DNA from: PNAI01 sp035574295
GTDB taxonomy: Bacteria > Pseudomonadota > Alphaproteobacteria > Rhizobiales > Xanthobacteraceae
Direction: 5' to 3'
Assembly: GCA_035574295.1 (NCBI GenBank)
Contig: DATLYX010000091.1
Span: forward strand, 1-11,616
Length of the DNA: 11,616 bases
The notes beneath the pieces are model-generated. The model made no database searches. It was given only the letters and a program-made list of their open reading frames with translations, and was not told the DNA's origin. The position numbers and the translations under genes were made by a program. Below, in pieces: positions 1 to 6,347 of the stretch (its first letter is position 1; every line of letters starts with the position of its first letter).

Positions 1-20
1 CAACCTGAAGATCGACTCGT

Positions 21-86
21 GTCCCGGGCGCAGCGCAGCGCGGAGCGCAGCGGAGCGGTGCGCTGCTGAACCGGGACCGCCAAGGG
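21..86 (-). repeat. GC-rich palindromic intergenic repeat, copy A
   Basis: The outer arms GTCCCGG (21-27) and CCGGGAC (71-77) are perfectly complementary. An inner pair, CAGCGCA (31-37) and TGCGCTG (59-65), extends the hairpin. The tail CCGCCAAGGG follows at 77-86. Read on the minus strand, this unit resembles copy B at 178-245, so the two are the same element in opposite orientation. Repeats of this style are common between genes in Bradyrhizobium-like genomes (recollection, not checked). The unit lies beyond the end of the leftward kup gene and has no T-tract, so I do not call it a terminator. Confidence 0.6.
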
Positions 87-177
87 GATCAACCCCTGAA
101 ACCCCACAAAAATCGCTGACGCCGCAAGACGTTCCCTTTCATATGTCGTCTATCATACGTCGTTTTTTCATACGTCG
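87..177. other. Spacer between inverted repeats, with three CATAYGTCG repeats
   Basis: This 91-bp stretch is flanked by a perfect 16-bp inverted repeat (71-86 and 178-193). It is more AT-rich than its surroundings. The 9-mer CATAYGTCG occurs three times in direct orientation, at 140-148 (CATATGTCG), 154-162 and 169-177 (both CATACGTCG), with start-to-start steps of 14 and 15 bases. No convincing reading frame crosses it. It could be part of a compound mobile repeat or a protein-binding array; the function is unknown. Confidence 0.5.
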
Positions 178-245
178 CCCTTGGCGGTCCCGGACCAGCG
201 GTGCACCGTTCGCGCTTCGCGCTCACGCTGCACCGCATCCGGGAC
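178..245 (+). repeat. GC-rich palindromic intergenic repeat, copy B
   Basis: GTCCCGG (187-193) pairs with CCGGGAC (239-245), and GCGGTGCA (198-205) pairs with TGCACCGC (229-236). The loop at 206-228 contains GCGCTTCGCGC, which can form its own small hairpin. The leading CCCTTGGCG (178-186) is the inverse of the tail of copy A. Together the copies form an inverted doublet of the kind seen in REP/REPIN-type elements. Confidence 0.6.
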
Positions 246-365
246 ATGCCAACCTCATCGCATCACGCTTTAATCAGTTTGGCCGAGCGATGGCCGGTCG
301 TCTTGGACCTTCAGCTCAGTCTCGGCTCGGCGGCTCGGGCTGAGCCGGCGGCGAAGACCGGGGCC
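246..365. other. Intergenic stretch downstream of kup copy 1
   Basis: No gene is supported here. GCTCAG (314-319) and CTGAGC (340-345) are complementary with a 20-base loop, but no run of T follows on the minus strand. A Rho-independent terminator for the leftward kup gene is therefore not convincing. Short plus-strand frames here have no ribosome-binding site or recognisable product. Confidence 0.4.
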
Positions 366-2279
366 TCAGACCGTGACCTGGGTGCCCACCTCCACCACCC
401 GGTCGGTGGGGATATGGAAGAAGTCGGTGGCGTCGTTGGCGCTCTTGGCAAGCGCGATGAACAGCCGGTCCTGCCAGCGCGGCATGCCGGAACGAGCAGC
501 AGGCTTGAGCGCGCGACGAGAAAGGAAAAACGAGGTCGACATGATGTCGAACTGCCAGCCGAGCCTGCGCGCGATGGCCAGTGCCTTCGGGACGTTCGGT
601 GTCTCCATGAAACCGAAACGCAGCAGCACGCGGCTGAAGGTCGGACTTACCGGCACGATCCGCACGCGCTCGTCGTCCGGCACCCGCGGCGTTTGGGCAT
701 ATTCGATGGTGAGGATCACGTTCTTCTCGTGCAGAACCTTGTAGTGTTTGAGGCTGTGCATGAGCGCGGTCGGCGCGCTGGCGGGGTCGCTGGTGAGAAA
801 CACCGCAGTGCCCGGCACCCGTTGCGGCGGCTTCTTTTCCAGCATGGACACGAGCTCGTTCAGCGGCGTCTCCTGGCGGCGGGTTTTCTCGAACAGCAGA
901 CGGCTTCCGCGGCGCCAACTCCAAATCACGATCATCACCAGCGAGCCGACCAGCACAGTGATCCACCCGCCCTCGTAGACCTTCAGCAGATTGGCGCCGA
1001 GGAACGTCAGGTCCACGATCAGGAACGGCGCAATCAGCGCCACCGCCACCCAAGGCTTCCAATTCCAGAGTTTCCGCACGACCACGAAGGCCATCATGGT
1101 GGTGACGACCATGGTCCCGGTGACGGCAATCCCGTATGCGGTCGCGAGTCCACTTGACGAACGGAACAGGACAGTGAGCATCAACACGCCCGCGAGCAAG
1201 AGCCAATTCACCCGTGGCATGTAGATCTGCCCGAAAAGCGCCTCCGAGGTGTGCCGGATTTCGAACCGAGGCAGCAGGCCAAGCTGAATCGCCTGGCTGG
1301 TGATCGAATATGCACCGGTAATGACCGCCTGACTGGCGATCACGGTGGCTGCGGTCGCCAGCACCACCATCGGATAGAGCGCCCAATCCGGATAGAGCAG
1401 GAAAAACGGATTTTCGAGCGTCTTCGGATTGGCCAGCACGAGGCTGCCCTGGCCGAAATAATTGATGATCAACGCCGGCAATACGAATCCGATCCACGCC
1501 AGTTGAATGGGGCGGCGGCCAAAGTGGCCGAGGTCGGCATAAATCGCCTCCGAGCCGGTCACCGCCAGAAACACCAGTCCGAGAGTGATGAGCCCGATCA
1601 GCTTGTGCCCGATCAGGAACTCCGCTCCGTAGCCGGGGTTGAGGGCGAGAAGGACCTCGGGATTCCGTGCGATGTGAACAAGGCCCGCGACGGCAAGCGC
1701 AAGAAACCAAATCACGCAGACGGGGCCAAAGAAGTTCGACACTGCCGCGGTGCCGCGCGACTGAACCGAGAACAGCGCGACCAATATCAGGACCGTGAGC
1801 GGCACGACATAGGGCTCGAAGGCCGGTGTCGCAACCTTCAGGCCCTCGACCGCCGACAGCACGGACAGGGCCGGCGTTATCATCGCGTCGCCGTAAAACA
1901 GTCCGGCACCAATGATGCCAAGCAGAAGAATGACGCCGCTGCTGCAGCCGAGCGCGCGCTGGGCAAGCGACATCAGCGCGAGAATTCCGCCCTCGCCGTT
2001 GTTGTCGGCACGCAGGAGAATGAAGACGTACTTCAGCGTGGTGACGACAACGAGAGACCAGAAGATGAGCGACAGGATGCCCAGCACGACTTCGCGCGTA
2101 ACGGTGCCGCCCGGTCCAATCGCCGCGTTGACCGACTCGCGAATTGTATAGAGCGGGCTCGTGCCGATATCGCCGTACACGACGCCGATGCTGCCCAAGG
2201 CGAGCGTCCAGAAGCTCGCATGCGCCTGGCCGCCGCCAAGCGCCTCGCCGCCGCCGTGCGCCGTGGTTGCCTGAGCCAT
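366..2279 (-). CDS. kup: Kup-family potassium uptake transporter, copy 1
   Basis: This is an inner-membrane KUP/HAK/KT potassium transporter, probably a K+/H+ symporter. The 637-residue product has the family signature GSIGVVYGDIGTSPLY (residues 29-44, Asp37), then ADNNGEGG (91-98), FYGDAMITPALSVL (128-141, Asp131), TGSEAIYADLGHFG (241-254, Glu244), the serine/alanine-rich helices around ATVIASQAVITGAYS, and AYGIAVTGTM (381-390). About twelve hydrophobic segments precede a cytoplasmic C-terminal domain that ends in VGTQVTV, as in E. coli Kup. The acidic residues matching E. coli Asp23, Glu116 and Glu229 are all present or conservatively replaced. The ATG at 2279 gives the usual N-terminus; an upstream in-frame start at 2330 would add 17 residues of non-family sequence. 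It lies downstream of a second kup, separated by 190 bp. Confidence 0.95.
   Translation of the reverse strand: MAQATTAHGGGEALGGGQAHASFWTLALGSIGVVYGDIGTSPLYTIRESVNAAIGPGGTVTREVVLGILSLIFWSLVVVTTLKYVFILLRADNNGEGGILALMSLAQRALGCSSGVILLLGIIGAGLFYGDAMITPALSVLSAVEGLKVATPAFEPYVVPLTVLILVALFSVQSRGTAAVSNFFGPVCVIWFLALAVAGLVHIARNPEVLLALNPGYGAEFLIGHKLIGLITLGLVFLAVTGSEAIYADLGHFGRRPIQLAWIGFVLPALIINYFGQGSLVLANPKTLENPFFLLYPDWALYPMVVLATAATVIASQAVITGAYSITSQAIQLGLLPRFEIRHTSEALFGQIYMPRVNWLLLAGVLMLTVLFRSSSGLATAYGIAVTGTMVVTTMMAFVVVRKLWNWKPWVAVALIAPFLIVDLTFLGANLLKVYEGGWITVLVGSLVMIVIWSWRRGSRLLFEKTRRQETPLNELVSMLEKKPPQRVPGTAVFLTSDPASAPTALMHSLKHYKVLHEKNVILTIEYAQTPRVPDDERVRIVPVSPTFSRVLLRFGFMETPNVPKALAIARRLGWQFDIMSTSFFLSRRALKPAARSGMPRWQDRLFIALAKSANDATDFFHIPTDRVVEVGTQVTV
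400..492. repeat. 93-bp perfect repeat in the kup 3' end, copy 1
   Basis: Positions 400-492 are identical base for base to 2504-2596. They encode about residues 596-627 of Kup copy 1, the conserved cytoplasmic tail. The adjoining bases 493-534 differ from the matching stretch at 11 of 42 sites, and 366-399 differ at 5 of 34, nearly all at third codon positions. The sharp edges suggest a gene-conversion tract. Confidence 0.9.
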
Positions 2280-2469
2280 GACTGGGTGTCCGATATGCTG
2301 CGGTGCAACAATCGGTCGGTGATATAACACCGCGCGGGTTCACGCGTTGGCCGCGCGGACCTGCCGCCACAACAGTGCAGGCATGAGAAAAAATGTTAGC
2401 CGCGGCAACAATCCTGGTCAGGAAATGTATTTTCTTTCGTTATTTCAATTTGTTAGATGAGCGCGCACG
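2280..2469. other. Intergenic region between the two kup genes
   Basis: These 190 bases separate the stop of kup copy 2 from the start of kup copy 1, both leftward. The part next to the copy 2 stop (about 2410-2460) is clearly AT-rich compared with the rest of the window. On the minus strand it contains TTGAAA (2443-2448), which resembles a -35 box, but no acceptable -10 hexamer lies at 16-18 bases. No terminator hairpin with a T-tract was seen. An independent promoter for kup copy 1 is plausible but not demonstrated. Confidence 0.4.
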
Positions 2470-4383
2470 TCAGACGGTGACCTGCGTGCCGACCTCCACG
2501 ACGCGGTCGGTGGGGATATGGAAGAAGTCGGTGGCGTCGTTGGCGCTCTTGGCAAGCGCGATGAACAGCCGGTCCTGCCAGCGCGGCATGCCGGAATGGG
2601 CCGCGGGTTTGAGGGCGCGGCGCGACAGGAAGAACGACGTCGACATGATGTCGAAGTGGAAACCGAGCTTGCGGGCGATCGCGAGCGCGCGCGGCACGTG
2701 CGGCGTTTCCATGAAACCGAATTTGAGGGTGATGCGCATGAAGCGCGGGGAAATCCGGGTGATGGTCACCCTCTCGTTGTCACTCACACGCGGCGTGTCG
2801 GCGGTGACGATGGTCAAGATCACGTTGTTCTCGTGCAGTACCTTGTTGTGCTTGAGGTTGTGCAAGAGAGCGGTGGGCGCAAACTCGGGATCGCTGGTGA
2901 GGAATATGGCGGTGCCGGGAACGGTCGGCGGCGGTTTCTTCTCCAACGCCTCGAGCAGGCTTTTCAGCGGAACCTCGGTGCGGCGCGTCTTGCTCAGCAG
3001 CAGGCGTGTGCCGCGCTGCCAGGTCACCATCACCAGCACCAGCAACACGCCGACCAGAACCGGAAGCCAAGCGCCTTCGACGATCCTGAGCAGACTTGCC
3101 AGAACGAAGATCGCGTCCACCGCAATCAGCGGAACCATCACCAGAGCCGCCACCCACGGACGCCATTGCCAGATCTTCCAGATGACGATGAGGCCGAGCA
3201 ACGCGGACATCAGATTGGTGGTGGACACCGCCAGCACATAAGCGTGCGCAAGGTTGCTTGAGGAGCGGAACACCAGCACCAGAAACAGCACGCCCGCGAG
3301 CAACAGCCAATTCACCCGCGGCATGTAAATCTGGCCGGCCAGCGCCTCGGAGGTGTGGCGCACCTGAAGGCGCGGCAGCAGTCCGAGCTGGATGGCCTGC
3401 CGCGTGATCGAATAGGCGCCGGTGATGACCGCTTGGCTTGCGATCACAGTGGCGGCGGTGGCAAGCCCCACCGTCGGATAGAGCGCCCATTCTGGGAACA
3501 ACAGATAGAAGGGATTCTTGATGGCATCCGGATTGCCGAGCAGGAGCGCGCCTTGGCCGAAATAATTGATGACCAGCGCCGGCAGAACGAAATAGAGCCA
3601 GGCGAGCTGGATCGGCCGGCGGCCGAAGTGGCCAAGGTCGTTGTAAAGCGCCTCCGAGCCGGTGACCACCAGAAACACCGCGCCAAGCGTCACCAGCGCG
3701 TGCCGGCCGTTATCGAGGAAAAACGCGATCGCGTAGTATGGGTTGACTGCCAGCAGAATGGCGGGGTTTGCCACGATCTGAACCGCGCCGGCGCAGGCGA
3801 TGACTATAAACCAAAGGGTGGTCACCGGCCCGAACAGGGCGGACACACGCGCCGTGCCCCGGGATTGCACCGAAAACAGCGCCACCAGAATGAGCACGGT
3901 CAGCCACAACACATGCGGGTCGAAGGCGGTGGTCGCGACATTCAGACCTTCGACCGCCGAGAGCACCGAAAGCGCCGGCGTGATCAGGCTTGAGCCGTAA
4001 AACATCGCGGCGCCGACGATACCGAGTCCGAGCACCAGCGGTGTCCGGCCGCCAAATGCGCGCGAGGCGAGCGCGGTGAGCGACAGCGTGCCGCCTTCGC
4101 CGTTGTTGTCGGCGCGCACCAGGATGGTGATGTACTTGATGGTGACGACGATGATCAGCGACCAGAAAATCAGCGACAGAATGCCGTACACCGCTTCCGC
4201 AGTGATGGTGCCGCCGACGCCGACCGCCGCGTTGACCGACTCGCGCACGGCGTAGAGCGGGCTGGTGCCGATGTCGCCGTAGACGACTCCGATGCTGCCG
4301 AGCGCCAAGGCGGCGGTTCCGGCCGACGATCGCGGGGGGCTGGTGCCATTGGCCGGCAGCTCACTCCCGCTGGGAACCGCCAT
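2470..4383 (-). CDS. kup: Kup-family potassium transporter, copy 2, with altered signature motifs
   Basis: This is a second inner-membrane KUP-type transporter, collinear with copy 1 over 637 residues with no visible gap. It keeps GSIGVVYGDIGTSPLY (29-44, Asp37), ADNNGEGG (91-98), TGSEALYNDLGHFG (241-254, Glu244) and the VGTQVTV end. Two hallmarks are changed. The acidic residue before ITPA (Asp131 in copy 1, Glu116 in E. coli Kup) is Ser131 (codon 3991-3993). The motif YGIAVTGTM reads YVLAVSTTN at 382-390. The reading frame is intact, so this looks like divergence rather than decay. The ATG at 4383 makes both proteins start at the same residue; ATG 4392 and GTG 4476 are alternatives, and none has a clear Shine-Dalgarno sequence. 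It follows motB and may be cotranscribed with motAB. Membership of the family is certain; transport specificity is not. Confidence 0.9.
   Translation of the reverse strand: MAVPSGSELPANGTSPPRSSAGTAALALGSIGVVYGDIGTSPLYAVRESVNAAVGVGGTITAEAVYGILSLIFWSLIIVVTIKYITILVRADNNGEGGTLSLTALASRAFGGRTPLVLGLGIVGAAMFYGSSLITPALSVLSAVEGLNVATTAFDPHVLWLTVLILVALFSVQSRGTARVSALFGPVTTLWFIVIACAGAVQIVANPAILLAVNPYYAIAFFLDNGRHALVTLGAVFLVVTGSEALYNDLGHFGRRPIQLAWLYFVLPALVINYFGQGALLLGNPDAIKNPFYLLFPEWALYPTVGLATAATVIASQAVITGAYSITRQAIQLGLLPRLQVRHTSEALAGQIYMPRVNWLLLAGVLFLVLVFRSSSNLAHAYVLAVSTTNLMSALLGLIVIWKIWQWRPWVAALVMVPLIAVDAIFVLASLLRIVEGAWLPVLVGVLLVLVMVTWQRGTRLLLSKTRRTEVPLKSLLEALEKKPPPTVPGTAIFLTSDPEFAPTALLHNLKHNKVLHENNVILTIVTADTPRVSDNERVTITRISPRFMRITLKFGFMETPHVPRALAIARKLGFHFDIMSTSFFLSRRALKPAAHSGMPRWQDRLFIALAKSANDATDFFHIPTDRVVEVGTQVTV
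2504..2596. repeat. 93-bp perfect repeat in the kup 3' end, copy 2
   Basis: This is the partner of 400-492, at an offset of 2104 bases, with no mismatch over 93 bp. It covers the same codons of the C-terminal tail. The genes diverge at many synonymous sites immediately on either side. Confidence 0.9.
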
Positions 4384-4505
4384 TTGTTTCATAGAAGCTG
4401 GCCGGGTTTGTTGCGCTGCAGCAGAGCGCATCAGCCATGTAGCGCATCCCTGCAGGGCGGTAAATATGGCATTCACAAGCTATTGCACATACACCGATTT
4501 TAACC

Positions 4506-5333
4506 CTACGGCTTGAGGTTCGGAGGCAACGGCGGCGCTTCGTGCATCAGGGTAATAGTGATCCGACGGTTGGTCGCCAAGGAGGGGTTGTCGGGAAACA
4601 GCGGCTGGGTGTCGGCCTTGCCCGCCACCATGAAGAAGCGGTCCTCGGGCACGCCCTCGTCTTCCAGGATCTGGCGCACGGTTTTGGCGCGATCGGCGGA
4701 CAAATCCCAGGGTCCGTAGCCGGGCCGCCGCGGCGTGCGCATGGCGGCGGTGTGGCCGACGATGGTCATCCGATAGGGCATGGCCCTGAACTGAGCGGCA
4801 AGGCGCTGCAATAGCCGCCGCGTGCGTTCGTAAGGTTCCTTGGAGCCCTCCGGAAACATCGAGCGGCCGTCCTGATCGACGATCTCGATGTTGAGGCCCT
4901 GCTTGGTCTCCTCGATCACGATGTGCTTGGACAGCTCGGCAAGCTCGGGCATTTCGTTGAGCGCCTGGCGCAGCGAAGCGGAGGCAAGGGCGAAGGCGCC
5001 CATGTTGTCGAGTTGGGAGCCGCGGTCGAAATTGCGGCTCTTGTCATCGGGGCTCGGCGTGGCCGAGGACTCGTTGGGCGAGATGCGTTGGGCATTCTTC
5101 AGCCGCGGGCGGGTGGGCAGACCGTCCACCTCGATGATGCCGGAGTAGCGCACGTACGGCTGCACGCCGAAGGCCTCGCGCATGGAGCCGGCCACGAGCT
5201 GGAGCTTGGCCTGATCCTGGCTCGAGAACGCCACCAGCATCACGAAGAACGACACCAGAAGCCCCATCAGGTCGGCGAAGGTGACGAACCAGCCGTGACC
5301 GCCGCTGTGTCCTCCTCTGTGCTTTCTCGCCAT
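4506..5333 (-). CDS. motB: MotB-type stator protein (OmpA-like peptidoglycan-binding domain)
   Basis: This is the B subunit of an ion-driven motor stator. It sits in the inner membrane and anchors to peptidoglycan. The 275-residue product has a short basic, His/Gly-rich N-terminus, one membrane segment (about 16-37) with Asp21 in TFADLMGLLVSFFVML, the position of the ion-carrying Asp of MotB/PomB, then a linker with probable disordered stretch (80-105) and an OmpA-like domain (about 140-262). That domain shows IVGHTA (191-196), LSADRAKTVRQILEDEGV (211-228) and NRRITITL (255-262). The usual GHTD is GHTA here. The start at 5333 has GGAG about 10 bases upstream and lies 18 bases after the motA stop, supporting cotranscription. 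No flagellar gene is near, so a non-flagellar role remains possible. Confidence 0.9.
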   Translation of the reverse strand: MARKHRGGHSGGHGWFVTFADLMGLLVSFFVMLVAFSSQDQAKLQLVAGSMREAFGVQPYVRYSGIIEVDGLPTRPRLKNAQRISPNESSATPSPDDKSRNFDRGSQLDNMGAFALASASLRQALNEMPELAELSKHIVIEETKQGLNIEIVDQDGRSMFPEGSKEPYERTRRLLQRLAAQFRAMPYRMTIVGHTAAMRTPRRPGYGPWDLSADRAKTVRQILEDEGVPEDRFFMVAGKADTQPLFPDNPSLATNRRITITLMHEAPPLPPNLKP

Positions 5334-5351
5334 GCGCGCGCGGCTCCGAAA

Positions 5352-6137
5352 TCAGGCGGGCGCCGCCTCCGCTGACAATTCGGCTTCGGTGTGGCGATGC
5401 TTCTCCGGCAGATAGGCGAGCAGCATTTCGCGCACCAGGGTCGGGCTTTTCGACTCGCGGATCATCAGAATGCCGTCGATGATGAGGGTACGGTTGATCT
5501 CCTCATCGTGCAGCTTGAGCTGCAACTTGTCGGCGATCGGCAGACACAACAGGTTGGCGACCGCGGCACCGTAAAAGGTGGCGAGCAGCGCCACCGCCAT
5601 GTAGGGGCCGAGCTTGGAGGGATCGGTCATGTTGGCAAACATCTGCACCATGCCGATCAAGGTGCCGACCATGCCGAAGGCCGGAGCGCAGTCGCCAATG
5701 GCGCGGTAGATCTTCTGGCCCTCGTCGAGATGAAGCAGGAAATTGTCGCGATCGCGCTCAAGGTTATCGCGGATGAATTTGGCGTCATAGCCGTCGGCGA
5801 TGAAGCGAATGCCCTTGGCGAGGAAAGGATCCTCCACCTCCACCTTTTCCAGCGCGACCGGACCCTGCTTGCGCGCGACGTCGGCAAGCTGCGCGATTTG
5901 ATCGACGAGTTCGCGTTGGGTGATGCGGCGCATGGTGAAGGCAAAGCGCGCCCCGAGCGGCAGCCCGTGAAAGATCGAGGAGAGCGGAAAACGGATCAGA
6001 GTGGCGGCAAACGAGCCGCCGAAAATCACGATGGCGGCGTGCGAATCCGCGAACATCCGCAGATCGCCACCCATCAATATCAATGAGACGAGCACAACGG
6101 CTCCGGCGAGGAGACCGAGGCCGGTTGCAATATCCAT
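5352..6137 (-). CDS. motA: MotA/PomA-type stator protein
   Basis: This is the A subunit of the stator: a four-helix inner-membrane protein that forms the ion channel with MotB and pushes on the rotor through its cytoplasmic loop. The 261-residue product has N-terminal hydrophobic segments (about 5-24 and 32-50), a charged cytoplasmic loop (about 65-145) and two C-terminal segments (about 150-170 and 178-202). Residues Arg89, Lys90 and Glu97 in ADVARKQGPVALEKVE match the rotor-interacting charges of MotA/PomA. Pro152 in APAFGMVGTLIGM and Pro200 in LLCLP match the two conserved prolines. Length and loop pattern look closer to the PomA class than to E. coli MotA, which hints at sodium coupling but does not prove it. 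ATG 6137 was chosen over an upstream TTG at 6143, with GGGG about 8 bases upstream. It is the first gene of the leftward block. Confidence 0.9.
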   Translation of the reverse strand: MDIATGLGLLAGAVVLVSLILMGGDLRMFADSHAAIVIFGGSFAATLIRFPLSSIFHGLPLGARFAFTMRRITQRELVDQIAQLADVARKQGPVALEKVEVEDPFLAKGIRFIADGYDAKFIRDNLERDRDNFLLHLDEGQKIYRAIGDCAPAFGMVGTLIGMVQMFANMTDPSKLGPYMAVALLATFYGAAVANLLCLPIADKLQLKLHDEEINRTLIIDGILMIRESKSPTLVREMLLAYLPEKHRHTEAELSAEAAPA

Positions 6138-6347
6138 GGACAAACCCCGATGCGCGGACAGGCGTTATCCGCAATCGGCGCCGAGGATGCCCCGATATGC
6201 TTAATGGACTCTAAAGCCGACCGGTGCGCCATGCAGCGCGCGTAGTGCGCTGCCGCAGAGAGGCGGACTTTTCGCGCCACCGGGCATAGGCTATTTGATT
6301 AAGGATTGGTTGACGACAGAGATGCGATCAAACCGCGGGAGGACGTC
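6138..6347. promoter_or_regulatory. Divergent intergenic region with an inverted repeat
   Basis: These 210 bases lie between the divergent starts of motA and mmsA and must hold both promoters. An exact inverted repeat, GCAGCGC (6233-6239) and GCGCTGC (6247-6253) with a 7-base spacer, sits near the middle. Its 21-bp symmetric form could be a dimer-binding operator or a small hairpin. No strong sigma-70 hexamer pair was found on either strand. Confidence 0.35.
6337..6342 (+). promoter_or_regulatory. Ribosome-binding site of mmsA
   Basis: GGGAGG lies 5 bases before the ATG at 6348. It decides the start over an upstream in-frame TTG at 6306, which would add 14 residues outside the family pattern. 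Confidence 0.75.

Noticed and set aside
143..343. A small plus-strand open frame across the left repeat region
   Set aside because: It crosses hairpin repeat copy B, has no ribosome-binding site, and its Arg-rich product is what repeat DNA would give by chance.
314..345. Possible terminator hairpin after kup copy 1
   Set aside because: The stem is only 6 bp with a 20-base loop, and no T-tract follows on the minus strand.
1251..2327. A 358-codon plus-strand open frame
   Set aside because: It is antisense to kup copy 1 and has the composition of a shadow frame (Arg, Gln, Asp rich) with no motif.
316..2370. A 684-codon open frame on the minus strand in another frame of kup copy 1
   Set aside because: It overlaps the real kup frame, gives an Arg/Ala/Gly-rich product without transmembrane segments, and matches no family.
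2424..2448. Possible sigma-70 promoter for kup copy 1
   Set aside because: TTGAAA is present on the minus strand, but the best -10-like hexamer (TACATT) lies only 13 bases away, too close for a normal promoter.
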